Shown here: positions 1 through 9,591 of the stretch, in pieces | How the letters are laid out: each line of letters starts with the position of its first letter | Position numbering within the stretch: position 1 is the stretch's first letter | Assembly: GCA_023410675.1 (NCBI GenBank) | Contig: JAEYPM010000095.1 | Span: 62,001 to 126,000, forward strand | Direction: 5' to 3' | Length of the DNA: 64,000 nucleotides | Source of the DNA: Bacillota bacterium | GTDB taxonomy: Bacteria > Bacillota > Clostridia > Lachnospirales > Cellulosilyticaceae | Notes under the pieces: model-generated | Seen by the model: only the letters and a program-made list of their open reading frames with translations | The model's database searches: none | Told to the model about the DNA's origin: nothing | Program-made: the position numbers and the translations under genes

Positions 1-2
1 AA

Positions 3-566
3 GAATTTTTTAGTGATATTAATTCTGAAGTGGATCGATTAAATAATATTATATCTGATTTATTAACGCTTGTAAGATTAGATCAAAGAGAGATCCCTAT
101 GAATATAACAAGTGTAAACTTAAATGATTTAGCACAAGCGACATTAAAGAGATTGCTACCTCTAAGTAAAAGAAAAGAAATACAGCTTATTTATGAAAGT
201 CATAAAGAAGTAATGGTTGAAGTTGATGAAGTAAAACTTACATTGGCATTATCTAATCTTATTGAGAACTCAATAAAATATACTCCTGATGGTGGAGAAG
301 TTAAAGTCACAATGCAAAGTGACCTTCAAGATGCTTTTATTATTGTACAAGATACTGGCATAGGTATAGCAAAAGAAGAACAAGCTAAAATATTTGAAAG
401 ATTTTATCGCACAGATAAGACAAGAAATAGGCAAACAGGCGGTACTGGGCTTGGCCTTTCAATCACATATAAAACCATTATTATGCACAATGGATCAATA
501 CAGGTGGAAAGTGAAGAAGGTAAAGGGTCAACATTTACAGTTCAAATTCCACTAAGGCATGTCTAG
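3..566 (+). CDS. Sensor histidine kinase, C-terminal part (5' end outside window)
   Basis: The reading frame is open from the window edge, so this is the C-terminal part of a longer protein; an in-frame GTG at 30 is probably internal. The visible part covers the end of the dimerisation helix (LLTLVRLDQRE) and the whole HATPase_c domain: N box LIENSIKYTPDGG, G1 box DTGIGI, F box FERFYR and G2 box GGTGLGLSI. The phospho-accepting His lies upstream of the window. The order of boxes fits a WalK/PhoR/ResE-type membrane kinase, but the sensor domain is not visible, so the signal cannot be named. The gene ends 13 bases before a GerMN lipoprotein gene and is probably co-transcribed with it. Confidence 0.9.
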   Translation, partial: EFFSDINSEVDRLNNIISDLLTLVRLDQREIPMNITSVNLNDLAQATLKRLLPLSKRKEIQLIYESHKEVMVEVDEVKLTLALSNLIENSIKYTPDGGEVKVTMQSDLQDAFIIVQDTGIGIAKEEQAKIFERFYRTDKTRNRQTGGTGLGLSITYKTIIMHNGSIQVESEEGKGSTFTVQIPLRHV

Positions 567-579
567 AGGGAGGGACTAA

Positions 580-1509
580 ATGAAAAAATTATATTATCAA
601 GTATTATTACTTATGGTAATGGTATTCTTTTTAGTCTCATGTGATAAAAGTACAAGTGAAGATACAAAAGGAAATACAGTTACTGTATATTTTTATAACA
701 CAACCCAAGAAAAACTTGTTGCTGAGTCAGTTATTTCAGAAAAAAATATTCGCGAGGCAACTGACGAAGAAATGATAGATGCAGTTATTAATGCATTATC
801 TAGAGGACCACTTGTTACATCTGTACCCATTAATTTTCAAATGCCAGTTAAAGGTTATCAGCTAAATGACAAAATAGTAAGTATTTGGTTTAATGATGAA
901 TACAGCAAATTATCTACACCTAATCAGATTATTACAAGAGCTTCTTTGCTCTATTCTTTAACAGAGCTAGATTTTGTTGAAGGTGTTGTGTTTTATGCTG
1001 GCGATTCTGAGATTGTTAATGGGAATGGTGAACCAATAGGAACATTAACAAGAAGGAGCCTTTTAACGGGGGTGATTGATCCAAAGCCACCTACTAATAT
1101 AAAACTTATTACTCTGTACTTTGCTAAGCAAAATAGTGATAAGTTATACAAAGAAACTCGAGAAATACACATAAATGATAAGACCCCTCTCGAAAAATAT
1201 ATTGTAGAAGAGCTGATTAAAGGACCAAGAAGCAATGACTTAATGGCAATTATACCTAAAGATACTAAAATAGACGTGAAAACTGAGAGTGGTGTATGTC
1301 AAGTTGATTTTTCAGCGGAAATAAAATCTAAACAATTTTCTTCAACTAAGAGTAAAGAACTACTCCTTTATTCTATAGTAAATTCTTTGACAGAGCTTAA
1401 TAATATACAAAAAGTAATTTTCTTAGTAGATGGGAAGAAGCAAAGTGAGTTTACTATAGATATTGATTTAAGTGAATCTTTTGAAAGGAATGAAGAGATT
1501 ATTGAATAG
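580..1509 (+). CDS. GerMN-domain lipoprotein
   Basis: A 309-residue exported lipoprotein. The N-terminus is a short lysine-containing segment, a hydrophobic stretch and a lipobox ending LVSC, so Cys21 should be lipidated and the protein anchored outside the membrane. Two GerMN-like halves follow (about residues 35-155 and 175-295). Both contain the typical 'ALSRGP' or 'LIKGP' turn followed by a '...VDFS/WFN' strand. GerM of Bacillus is a spore-coat/sporulation-linked lipoprotein, and GerMN domains also occur next to two-component systems. Start ATG at 580 is preceded by GAGGGAGGG. It follows the histidine kinase closely and overlaps comEC. The specific role here is not known. Confidence 0.85.
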   Translation: MKKLYYQVLLLMVMVFFLVSCDKSTSEDTKGNTVTVYFYNTTQEKLVAESVISEKNIREATDEEMIDAVINALSRGPLVTSVPINFQMPVKGYQLNDKIVSIWFNDEYSKLSTPNQIITRASLLYSLTELDFVEGVVFYAGDSEIVNGNGEPIGTLTRRSLLTGVIDPKPPTNIKLITLYFAKQNSDKLYKETREIHINDKTPLEKYIVEELIKGPRSNDLMAIIPKDTKIDVKTESGVCQVDFSAEIKSKQFSSTKSKELLLYSIVNSLTELNNIQKVIFLVDGKKQSEFTIDIDLSESFERNEEIIE

Positions 1510-3781
1510 ACTTAAAAGACCATTTGTATGGTGTGTTTTATATTTTATTCTAGGGATAGTGGGGGCAAGTTTTTATAAAGCTTGCCCTTATATCATTTTA
1601 TTTAGTATTGTGAGCATTGTTTGTCTATCATGGAAATTTCGGCAAAAAATATACTTGCTATTTACTATCTTTCTGATACTGGGTCAAATGCGCACGAGTA
1701 CACATCCTGTCATCCGAGAAGTAAATATTTTCACTTCAAATAGTAATATAGTACTAGAAGGTTATGTAAGCAAAGTACAAGATACACAATTTGGAAGACA
1801 AATAACACTGAGTAAAGTGACCGTGATAGATGATAAAGTGCCAAAACCAATAAAATCAAAAGTAATGTTAGAATATAATGAGAAAGATGAGATTAGGTTA
1901 GATGATCATGTTAGGGCATCTGGGATTGTAAAAAAACCAGCAATCAAGATGAATCCTAGTGATATTGATTATGCAAGTTATTTAAAAAGTCAAGGGATTG
2001 TGGCAACAGTAAAAGTTAATAAAGTTTATATTACTAAAGGAGAGTTAACATATTTAAATAAAACTTATGATAGAATACTTAAAAGAATTGATGAAATTTG
2101 GCAAGGGAAAGACCAAGGACTCATTGAGGGTATGCTGATGGGGAGTACAAAGAACATTCCTGAAGAGATTACCCAGTTATATCAAAAAACAGGTATAGCA
2201 CATATACTTGCTGTTTCAGGATTTAATATTGGCATACTTATTTTTATTGTACTATTTGTATGTTCAGAGCTTGGAATATCTTATAGGGCTAGATATATTA
2301 TTAGTTTACTTGTAATATGGCTCTATACATTTTTAGTAGGCTTAGGTGTTGCAATAGTCAGAGCAACTATTATGGCAACTTCAGTCATTATTTCAAAATG
2401 TATATGGGAAGAAAGTGATGATTTAATTAATTTAGCGTTGTCAGCGTTTATAATACTTTGTATCAATCCTTTTTGGTTATATCAGGTAGGATTTTTAATT
2501 AGTTTTTTTGCGGTAGCAAGTTTATTTTGTGGTCACCTTATCATAGAAAAATTAAAAAATTCTATCAACACCAAGCAAAAAAAATTAATTTCTATCTTTA
2601 TTTATTGGTTATGTAGTATGGCGGGGATTTACCCATTATTAGCTTATTTTTTTTATGAAATACCACTTCTTGCAAGCATCCTTAATTTAGTGATTGCTTC
2701 GCTTTTTTCTGTTATTATAGTAGGAGCATGTGTGTGTATAATTATTAGTATATACAATGTAGAGATAGCAAGGCTTATTGGAAAATGTATCATAGAATTA
2801 CTGAGTATGATTAACACATTATGTACGTATATAGCAAAGATTCCTTTTGCGAGTCTTTGCACAGGGAAACCAAGTCTTGTAACCATGATCCTTATTTATG
2901 CATTTTTGTGTTTGGTCATACTGTATATCAAAGGCTATATCAAACATTTTAAAGGAGCATTAGTCCCCCTTTATTTACTTGCAATATGGAGTGTTATAGG
3001 ATTATTTAGTTCCGAAGTACTGATGATTTGCCATTTGTATATAGGACAAGGAGATGCTGCGGTTATTACCACAAAGGATAAAAAAGCTATTCTTATTGAT
3101 GGAGGGAATTTAGGAAAAGGAAAAGTTATTCAAAGATATTTAAAGTATAGAGGTATATCAAAACTTCATGCAGCCATAGTATCCCATGCAGATGCGGATC
3201 ATATAGGTGGCATTATAGATATAGTTAATACAGATATAGACATAGATCGGGTTATTATTTCTGCTTTAGAAGATAATGAGCATATTAGCACCTTATTTGA
3301 TGTATGTGAAAGAAAGAGTATTCCTATTTACAAAGCATGGTATCAAGATAAGATATCCATGAATCAGATAGAGCTTTCCTATCTTACACCAAGTAGCAAG
3401 CAAATAGATTTAAAAGATAGCAATCAAAAATCAATAGTATGCCTATTAAGATATAAGTCATTTGAGGAATTATTTACAGGTGATATTGATGGAGATGTTG
3501 AAAGAAGGCTTCTAAGTAAAATAGAAGAGATCGATGTTTTAAAGGTAGCCCATCATGGTTCAAAAACATCAACTTCTGACGCATTTATTAAGAAGACATA
3601 TCCTAAGTATGCTATAATCAGCTGTGGTATTAATAACTTATATAAACATCCTAACAAAGAAGTAATAGATAGATTAGATGATTATAATATTAATACATTG
3701 TGCACAGATAGTTTAGGTGCTATTACTATAAAAACAAATGGAAATAGCGTAATCATTGATTATGAGGTAAAAGGGGAGTGA
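1490..3781 (+). CDS. comEC: ComEC/Rec2 competence DNA channel
   Basis: Membrane channel for uptake of single-stranded DNA in natural transformation. The order is N-terminal membrane helices with an OB-like region (about residues 60-170), the Competence domain with the conserved 'GIAHILAVSGFNIG' motif and several transmembrane helices (residues about 215-500), then a C-terminal metallo-beta-lactamase-like domain with SHADADHIGG and HHGSKTST metal-ligand motifs. Length (763 residues from this ATG) is normal. The start is uncertain: an in-frame GTG at 1472 is possible, and both overlap the end of the GerMN gene. The neighbour holA is coupled to it. comM and dprA near the window end belong to the same uptake/processing theme. 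Confidence 0.93.
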   Translation: MKRLLNRLKRPFVWCVLYFILGIVGASFYKACPYIILFSIVSIVCLSWKFRQKIYLLFTIFLILGQMRTSTHPVIREVNIFTSNSNIVLEGYVSKVQDTQFGRQITLSKVTVIDDKVPKPIKSKVMLEYNEKDEIRLDDHVRASGIVKKPAIKMNPSDIDYASYLKSQGIVATVKVNKVYITKGELTYLNKTYDRILKRIDEIWQGKDQGLIEGMLMGSTKNIPEEITQLYQKTGIAHILAVSGFNIGILIFIVLFVCSELGISYRARYIISLLVIWLYTFLVGLGVAIVRATIMATSVIISKCIWEESDDLINLALSAFIILCINPFWLYQVGFLISFFAVASLFCGHLIIEKLKNSINTKQKKLISIFIYWLCSMAGIYPLLAYFFYEIPLLASILNLVIASLFSVIIVGACVCIIISIYNVEIARLIGKCIIELLSMINTLCTYIAKIPFASLCTGKPSLVTMILIYAFLCLVILYIKGYIKHFKGALVPLYLLAIWSVIGLFSSEVLMICHLYIGQGDAAVITTKDKKAILIDGGNLGKGKVIQRYLKYRGISKLHAAIVSHADADHIGGIIDIVNTDIDIDRVIISALEDNEHISTLFDVCERKSIPIYKAWYQDKISMNQIELSYLTPSSKQIDLKDSNQKSIVCLLRYKSFEELFTGDIDGDVERRLLSKIEEIDVLKVAHHGSKTSTSDAFIKKTYPKYAIISCGINNLYKHPNKEVIDRLDDYNINTLCTDSLGAITIKTNGNSVIIDYEVKGE

Positions 3782-3786
3782 AATAC

Positions 3787-4749
3787 ATGGTGAAGAAACA
3801 GTGCTATTTATTAACTGGAACTGAAGATTATTTAAAACAGCTGTTTATGAAAGATTTAAGATCTCATTTATTAGATGATCCAAAAGATATAATGAATTAT
3901 GTAGAATTAGCCTCAAAAGAAATAAGAACTCAGCAAATTATTGATTTAGCTGAAACACTTCCCTTTATGTCGGAGAATAAAATCATTTATATTAAAGATT
4001 CAGGTTTTATGAAATCAGGCAGTAAAGATGAGGTAGAAAAACTTGAGAAATGGATAGATAATATTCCAAATTATTGTGTGATTATCTTTGATGAGAAAGA
4101 AATTGATAAAAGAAGTAAATTATATAAGAAGATTAATAAAGAATACTCAGTAATGGAGTTTAATTATCCAGCTGAAAATGAGACCTATAAGATAGTACAA
4201 GATAGAGCTAAGGCATTAAAATTAAATATAGATAAAGACTTAATCCTATATTTTATTAGAAATATGCCCCAAAATCTTAGTCACATTTTCTTTGAGCTAG
4301 AGAAACTTGCAAGTTTTTGTGTGGAAAATAAGGTGCAAAAAAAGGATATAGATTCAGTATGTGTGTTTGGACTAGAACAGAGGATATTTGAACTGGTTAA
4401 GCAAATTACGTTAAGGAATACACAGGATGTTTTAAAAATATACAATACATTAATAGAAAGTAAGGAGTCGCCCATAGCTATTTTAGTACTTGTTGCAAGA
4501 CAATATAGACTGATGCTACAACTAAAATATATGCTTAAGGAAAACACTTCTGAAAAGCAAATAGCAAGCAATCTAAAGCTACCTACCTTTGCATTAAAAG
4601 ATATTAAAGCACAAGCACTGCAGCTCGCATTTGCAAAAATACAGAATATCTTAGAAGACTGCCTTGAATGTGACAAAGAAATAAAATACGGTAAAATAGA
4701 AGCAGTAAAAGCAGTAGAACTACTTATAATAAAATGTGTTAGTTTCTAA
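3787..4749 (+). CDS. holA: DNA polymerase III subunit delta
   Basis: Clamp-loader subunit that opens the sliding clamp. The product is about 320 residues, with an N-terminal AAA-like domain (YLLTGTEDYL near the start, FMSENKIIYIKDSG) and a C-terminal helical domain (PIAILVLVARQYRLML, then KIEAVKAVELLII). The order comEC-holA-rpsT(-) is the usual one in Bacillota. ATG 3787 is preferred over the GTG at 3778, which overlaps the comEC stop, because GGGGAG lies 8 bases before ATG 3787. The gene is followed by a two-way terminator. Confidence 0.93.
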   Translation: MVKKQCYLLTGTEDYLKQLFMKDLRSHLLDDPKDIMNYVELASKEIRTQQIIDLAETLPFMSENKIIYIKDSGFMKSGSKDEVEKLEKWIDNIPNYCVIIFDEKEIDKRSKLYKKINKEYSVMEFNYPAENETYKIVQDRAKALKLNIDKDLILYFIRNMPQNLSHIFFELEKLASFCVENKVQKKDIDSVCVFGLEQRIFELVKQITLRNTQDVLKIYNTLIESKESPIAILVLVARQYRLMLQLKYMLKENTSEKQIASNLKLPTFALKDIKAQALQLAFAKIQNILEDCLECDKEIKYGKIEAVKAVELLIIKCVSF

Positions 4750-4767
4750 ATGAGGGAATAGGGTAAA

Positions 4768-4818
4768 AAAAGAGAGTGTTACAAAACTTGATGAAACAAG
4801 TTATGTAACACTCTCTTT
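4768..4818. terminator. Two-way terminator between holA and rpsT
   Basis: Inverted repeat with arms of about 15 bases (AAAGAGAGTGTTAC and its complement) around a 21-base loop. An A-run on the left gives a U-tract for the minus-strand rpsT transcript; TTTC on the right serves the plus strand weakly. Confidence 0.8.
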
Positions 4819-4828
4819 CACGTATTAG

Positions 4829-5092
4829 TTAAGCAATAGAATTTACTAAACGAGTTAAAGTAGATTTTTTGCGTGCAGCTGTATTTTTATGAAATACACC
4901 TTTTGAAACAGCTTTGTCAATAGCTTTTGATGCTACTACTAAAGCTGCTTGTGCAGCATCTTTGTCTTTGCTTTGGGCTGCAACTAAAACTCTTTTTGTA
5001 AGTGTTTTTACTGTTGAACGAACGTAGCGATTGCGTTCTGTTCTTGTTGCTATAACAAGAATACGTTTTTTTGCTGATTTAATATTTGCCAT
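4829..5092 (-). CDS. rpsT: 30S ribosomal protein S20
   Basis: An 87-residue, lysine/arginine-rich helical protein beginning MANIKSAKKRI, typical of bS20, which binds 16S rRNA early in 30S assembly. It contains the usual GVFHKNTAARKKS segment near the C-terminus. A GGGAGG Shine-Dalgarno sequence lies just upstream and a consensus sigma-A promoter further up. It is transcribed alone, divergently from gpr and convergently with holA. Confidence 0.97.
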   Translation of the reverse strand: MANIKSAKKRILVIATRTERNRYVRSTVKTLTKRVLVAAQSKDKDAAQAALVVASKAIDKAVSKGVFHKNTAARKKSTLTRLVNSIA

Positions 5093-5161
5093 TATATAGG
5101 CCTCCCATTCATATTCTAATAGACACGGTTTGGGGAATTTGAACGGTTTATAACTTAGTAC

Positions 5162-5190
5162 ATTATATAGTATTTATTTATATAAGTCAA
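5162..5190 (-). promoter_or_regulatory. Sigma-A promoter of rpsT
   Basis: On the minus strand: TTGACT, 17-base spacer, TATAAT. Near-consensus vegetative promoter placed about 70 bases before the rpsT start. Confidence 0.8.
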
Positions 5191-5206
5191 TGTATCCTAT
5201 AAAAAT

Positions 5207-5235
5207 GTATACTGTCAAAAATAATGGTAAAAATA
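5207..5235 (+). promoter_or_regulatory. Possible sigma-F/sigma-G promoter of gpr
   Basis: GTATA at 5207-5211, a 14-base spacer, then GGTAAAAATA at 5226-5235, which fits the sigma-F type -10 pattern GGnnAnAnTA. gpr is a forespore gene in Bacillus, so the match is functionally sensible. Inferred from pattern only. Confidence 0.5.
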
Positions 5236-5274
5236 GTTGTGTACAAAAAATAAGGTGTATAGGAGTAAAAGACT

Positions 5275-6291
5275 ATGGAAAAACAACTTTCATTTGAAAA
5301 TTGGAGCCCAAGAACTGATTTAGCTATAGAAATAGGTGCTGCTCTTAAAGAACAAAAAGAAGAAGAAGGCTACGAAATAGAAGGGGTAGAATTAATAACA
5401 CATTACAATAATGAATTTGATATAACGACGACTCATGTTCATATTAAAAATGAAATTGGAGAAAGGAACATGGGCAGGCCGAAAGGAGATTATATTACTA
5501 TAGAAAGTAGCCAAATTAAAGAAAATAACCCAAGTACACATACAGAAATTATTAATATACTTGCACAGCAGCTACGTAATCTACTACCTAAAGGTAAAAG
5601 AAAGGAAAAAGAAATATTGGTTGTAGGCCTTGGCAATAGATATGCAACACCAGATACACTTGGCCCTAAGGTTGCCAATAAGGTTCTTGTAACACGCCAT
5701 CTTAGCGAAAAGACACCAGAAGATTTGGAGGATTCTGTATGTCATTTAAGTAGCTTAGCACCAGGAGTTATGGGGCTTACAGGAATAGAGACATCAGAAA
5801 TTATTCATGGCGTAGCAAATAATATTAAGCCAGACTGCATTATTGCAATAGATGCCTTAGCAGCTAGAGATGCTAAAAGAATTAATGCAACTATTCAATT
5901 AACGAATACTGGCATAGCACCAGGAGCAGGAGTAGGCAATAAGAGAAAACAAATTAATGAAGAAACCATGGGATGCCCAGTCATCGCAATTGGTGTTCCA
6001 ACTGTAGTGGATACAGCTACATTAGTTAATGATGTATTAAATCAATTAGTCAGTAATATGCTTAAAGAAGCAGAGCATTCTCCACTCTATGATATGCTTA
6101 AAACCATAGGTGAACAGGAAAAATATGAACTCATTAAAGAGACATTATATCCTACTATAGGGAACCTATTTGTTACGCCTAAAGATATAGATGAAATTAT
6201 GCAGTATTTAACAAACATAATTGCCAATGGCATTAATATTGCAGTACATTCTGGAATTACACTAGAGGACATAAACAAATATAGTTATTAG
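5275..6291 (+). CDS. gpr: Germination protease (GPR endopeptidase)
   Basis: Aspartic-type protease that degrades the small acid-soluble spore proteins when spores germinate. It is made as a zymogen in the forespore, and the N-terminal propeptide (MEKQLSFENWSPRTDLAIE) is visible. The core contains VVGLGNRYATPDTLGP, LAPGVMGLTGIET and IIAIDALAARD, all characteristic of GPR; the Asp residues in these blocks are the expected catalytic ones. Length 338 is a little below the Bacillus enzyme (about 370). AGGAG precedes ATG 5275. spoIIP follows, as in Bacillus. Confidence 0.96.
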   Translation: MEKQLSFENWSPRTDLAIEIGAALKEQKEEEGYEIEGVELITHYNNEFDITTTHVHIKNEIGERNMGRPKGDYITIESSQIKENNPSTHTEIINILAQQLRNLLPKGKRKEKEILVVGLGNRYATPDTLGPKVANKVLVTRHLSEKTPEDLEDSVCHLSSLAPGVMGLTGIETSEIIHGVANNIKPDCIIAIDALAARDAKRINATIQLTNTGIAPGAGVGNKRKQINEETMGCPVIAIGVPTVVDTATLVNDVLNQLVSNMLKEAEHSPLYDMLKTIGEQEKYELIKETLYPTIGNLFVTPKDIDEIMQYLTNIIANGINIAVHSGITLEDINKYSY

Positions 6292-6329
6292 TCATAAAAA
6301 AGAAGACAAGACTATACACTAATATAAAG

Positions 6330-6368
6330 GAATACACATAGTATAAGCTATTAGGTAAGTGTGCATTC
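6330..6368. repeat. Degenerate member of the GAATTCACAT palindrome family
   Basis: GAATACACA and TGTGCATTC face each other with about 20 bases between and one mismatch in the stem. It lies between gpr and spoIIP, just before the spoIIP ribosome binding site. Confidence 0.4.
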
Positions 6369-6394
6369 TATCAAATACAAAAGAGGGGGATTTT

Positions 6395-7594
6395 ATGAAA
6401 CGTGTGAATATTATTACAATCAACATTTCAAAATATCTATCTATTGAAACCATAAAAATAAGTTTTTTTTGGTTTGCTTTTATTTCATCTCTTATATATG
6501 CATTTATTTATATGAATACCACTGATTCTAAGAGAGTATCTCAGATACTTATTAATCAAATACTTTTTACAGGTAGATTAGGAGTGGATGCAAGCACATT
6601 TTTAGAAGAATATACTTATTATGTGACGCATATAAAATTTGATGCTCCAGAATCATTGGTTTATCATTCAATTCCTTTTTTTGAGATGCTTAATCAAGAA
6701 AAAATAGAGTATTTAGAAGATATAAAGGGATATTTTATAATAGCTAATGAGGATGAATCTTTTAATGAGGGAGAAAAGGAAGAATATATGCCTATACTGC
6801 CAGATGTAAAGACAATTGACTTAAATAAAGAAAATTTTAAAGATCCCTATTTTATACTTAGGTATTTTATTACAGGAGATGCCAACTTAAATATAGATGC
6901 AGAATTGCTAAAAAGGTGGGATTTTGCAACATACCTTGATAAAGAATGGCGTATTAATGAACAAACATCAGGACCTAAAGTATTAATATTACATACACAT
7001 ATCAAGGAAACATATAGTGATGAAAATGATATAGAAAAAGGAGTTTGGGGCGTTGGAGAAAATCTAAAAGATTTACTTGAAGATAAGTATAATATAGAAG
7101 TCATGCACTTAAAAAGAAGCTTTTATAATGACGAAGGCATTCAAGATAAGCTAGAGTATGATAGAGTCGATGAGGTGATACCAACCCTTTTAGAAGAAAA
7201 CCCGTCTATTGAAATGATCATTGACATACATAGAGATGGTGTTGAGGGAGCTAAGCTAGTTACCAAAATCAATGGGAAAAATACAGCGAAAGTTATGTTT
7301 GTGCAGGGGATATGTGAAGTGATTAATAAAGAGGGAGAAAGAATTCCAACAAACCTAAAAAATAAATATATTGAAGATAACTTGTCATTTGCCTTACAGA
7401 TGCAAGTGCAAGCCTATAAATATTACCCAGGACTGGCAAGAAAAATATATTTGAAGCCTTATCGATATAGTACACATATGAAACCCATGTCACTTATTAT
7501 AGAAGTGGGGGCACAAAGCAATACATTTGAGGAGGCTATTAATGCAACCTATCCATTAGCTGATATTATTGCAAAAGTAATTGAAAAGGATTGA
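6395..7594 (+). CDS. spoIIP: Stage II sporulation protein P (peptidoglycan amidase/endopeptidase)
   Basis: Mother-cell wall hydrolase that, with SpoIID and SpoIIM, thins the septal wall for engulfment. One N-terminal membrane helix lies at about residues 17-38. The C-terminal SpoIIP domain (about residues 190-395) carries VLILHTHIKETYS, IIDIHRDG and LIIEVGAQSNTFEEA, which supply the His and Glu residues expected for zinc binding and catalysis. The start ATG 6395 has AGAGGGGGA upstream; an in-frame start at 6359 would add residues that do not belong to the family. It forms the conserved pair with gpr. Confidence 0.95.
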   Translation: MKRVNIITINISKYLSIETIKISFFWFAFISSLIYAFIYMNTTDSKRVSQILINQILFTGRLGVDASTFLEEYTYYVTHIKFDAPESLVYHSIPFFEMLNQEKIEYLEDIKGYFIIANEDESFNEGEKEEYMPILPDVKTIDLNKENFKDPYFILRYFITGDANLNIDAELLKRWDFATYLDKEWRINEQTSGPKVLILHTHIKETYSDENDIEKGVWGVGENLKDLLEDKYNIEVMHLKRSFYNDEGIQDKLEYDRVDEVIPTLLEENPSIEMIIDIHRDGVEGAKLVTKINGKNTAKVMFVQGICEVINKEGERIPTNLKNKYIEDNLSFALQMQVQAYKYYPGLARKIYLKPYRYSTHMKPMSLIIEVGAQSNTFEEAINATYPLADIIAKVIEKD

Positions 7595-7634
7595 TAGAAA
7601 AAAGCAGCCTATGCTATAATGAAACGAATGTATA

Positions 7635-7664
7635 GAATTCACATGAAAACTATTTGGTGAATTC
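7635..7664. repeat. GAATTCACAT-family palindrome between spoIIP and lepA
   Basis: GAATTCAC at 7635-7642 and GTGAATTC at 7657-7664 form an 8-bp stem with a 14-base loop. A member of the second palindrome family follows 5 bases later. Confidence 0.65.
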
Positions 7665-7668
7665 ATCT

Positions 7669-7722
7669 AGAGAAACAACATGAAGTGGCATAAAAAAAGT
7701 GAAATATTTGAGCTGTTTCTCT
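7669..7722. repeat. AGAGAAACAAC-family inverted repeat, copy 1
   Basis: AGAGAAACAAC at 7669-7679 faces GCTGTTTCTCT at 7712-7722 (one mismatch) across about 32 bases. The same arms recur at 15.7 and 22.7 kb; the loops are unrelated. There is no T-run after it, so it is not an ordinary terminator. Confidence 0.65.
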
Positions 7723-7755
7723 GTACACAAGAAAATTAATTAAGGAGGGGCACTA

Positions 7756-9567
7756 ATGTCTCTTTTAAGACAGCAACATATAAGAAATTTTTGTATCATA
7801 GCACATATTGATCATGGAAAAAGTACACTGGCTGATAGAATCATCCAGATGACTGGAGCACTTACAGAAAGAGAAATGCAAGAGCAAGTCCTCGATAACA
7901 TGGATTTAGAAAGAGAACGTGGGATAACCATTAAATCACAAGCAGTAAGGCTTGTATATACTGCTAATAATGGAGAAGAATATATATTTAACTTAATTGA
8001 TACACCAGGTCATGTAGACTTCAATTATGAGGTTTCAAGAAGTTTAGCAGCATGTGAGGGTGCTATATTAGTAGTAGATGCAGCTCAAGGAATAGAGGCA
8101 CAGACATTAGCCAATGTTTATTTAGCAGTTGAACATAACTTAGAGATTTTGCCAGTTATCAATAAGGTTGACTTACCCAGTGCAAATCCTGAAGCAGTAA
8201 AACAGCAGATAGAAGATGTTATTGGAATAGATGCAAGTATGGCTCCATTTATATCTGCTAAAACAGGACTGAATGTAGAAGATGTATTAGAAAAAATAAT
8301 AGCCATTATACCGCCGCCTAAGGGGAGCGAGGATATGCCACTAAAGGCACTTATATTTGATTCCATTTATGATCCTTATAAAGGGGTTATTATCTTTTGC
8401 CGTATAAAAGAAGGGCATGTTAAAAAAGGTATGGAAATACTTATGATGGCAACACAGGCAAAATTTGAAGTTGTAGAAGTAGGTGTTTTTGGTGCAGGGC
8501 AGTTTCGGCCTGTTGAAGTGCTTATGCCAGGAGAAGTAGGTTATATTACTGCTAGTATAAAAAACGTAAAAGAGGCTAGAGTTGGAGATACTGTTACTGA
8601 TGCAAGTAATAAGGCTAAAGAGCCTTTACCAGGATATAAAAAAGTAAATTCTATGGTTTACTGTGGACTTTACCCTGCAGATGGGGCAAAATATGGGGAT
8701 CTTAGAGATAGTCTTGAAAAGCTTCAACTTAATGATGCAGCACTTATATTTGAACCAGAGACTTCAATTGCACTTGGATTTGGCTTTAGATGTGGTTTTT
8801 TAGGATTATTGCATATGGAAATTATCCAAGAACGCTTAGAAAGAGAATATCATTTAGACCTTGTGACGACAGCTCCAAACGTTATTTATAAAGTATATAA
8901 AACCAATGGAGATATTATGGAACTTTCAAATCCAGCAAATTTACCAGATGTTTCAGAAATAAAATATATTGAAGAACCAATGGTAAAAGCACAAGTTATT
9001 GTTCCATCTGAATTTATTGGGGCAGTTATGGACCTATGTCAAGAAAAAAGAGGCGAATATATCGGTATGAATTACCTTGAAGCAACTCGAGCTGTATTAG
9101 ATTACCGTTTACCGCTCAATGAAATTATCTATGACTTTTTTGATGCCTTAAAATCTAGAACAAAAGGTTATGCATCCTTTGACTATGAGTTAACAGATTA
9201 TCAAGCATCCAAACTTGTGAAACTTGATATACTTGTTAATAAAGAAATGGTTGATGCACTCTCTCTGATCGTGCATGAAGAAAAGGCAGTTGAAAAAGGA
9301 AGGAAAATAGTAGAAAAACTAAAGAAAGAGATACCAAGACATTTATTTGAAATTCCTATTCAAGCAGCTATTGGCAATAAAGTCATTGCTAGAGAGACCA
9401 TTAGTGCCATGAGAAAAGATGTACTTGCAAAATGTTATGGCGGAGACATCTCTAGAAAACGAAAACTCCTTGAGAAGCAAAAAGAAGGCAAAAAGCGCAT
9501 GCGTCAAGTTGGTAATGTAGAGGTGCCACAATCAGCATTTATGAGTGTATTAAAACTAGGTGAATAA
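7756..9567 (+). CDS. lepA: Elongation factor 4 (LepA) GTPase
   Basis: Ribosome-associated translational GTPase that remodels elongating or initiating ribosomes. The 603 residues show G1 AHIDHGKST, G3 DTPGHVDF and G4 NKVD, then EF-G-like domains (CRIKEGHVKKG, ...GFRCGFLGLLHMEI in domain III, RGEYIGMNY in domain V) and the LepA-specific C-terminal domain ending with FMSVLKLGE. The start has AGGAGGGG upstream. Position between spoIIP and hemW is the standard Bacillota order. Confidence 0.97.
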   Translation: MSLLRQQHIRNFCIIAHIDHGKSTLADRIIQMTGALTEREMQEQVLDNMDLERERGITIKSQAVRLVYTANNGEEYIFNLIDTPGHVDFNYEVSRSLAACEGAILVVDAAQGIEAQTLANVYLAVEHNLEILPVINKVDLPSANPEAVKQQIEDVIGIDASMAPFISAKTGLNVEDVLEKIIAIIPPPKGSEDMPLKALIFDSIYDPYKGVIIFCRIKEGHVKKGMEILMMATQAKFEVVEVGVFGAGQFRPVEVLMPGEVGYITASIKNVKEARVGDTVTDASNKAKEPLPGYKKVNSMVYCGLYPADGAKYGDLRDSLEKLQLNDAALIFEPETSIALGFGFRCGFLGLLHMEIIQERLEREYHLDLVTTAPNVIYKVYKTNGDIMELSNPANLPDVSEIKYIEEPMVKAQVIVPSEFIGAVMDLCQEKRGEYIGMNYLEATRAVLDYRLPLNEIIYDFFDALKSRTKGYASFDYELTDYQASKLVKLDILVNKEMVDALSLIVHEEKAVEKGRKIVEKLKKEIPRHLFEIPIQAAIGNKVIARETISAMRKDVLAKCYGGDISRKRKLLEKQKEGKKRMRQVGNVEVPQSAFMSVLKLGE

Positions 9568-9591
9568 TAAACAGCAGAGAAGAGGGCGAAT

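Noticed and set aside
7669..7722. AGAGAAACAAC repeats as ordinary terminators
   Set aside because: No T-run follows and one copy lies behind a separate canonical terminator.
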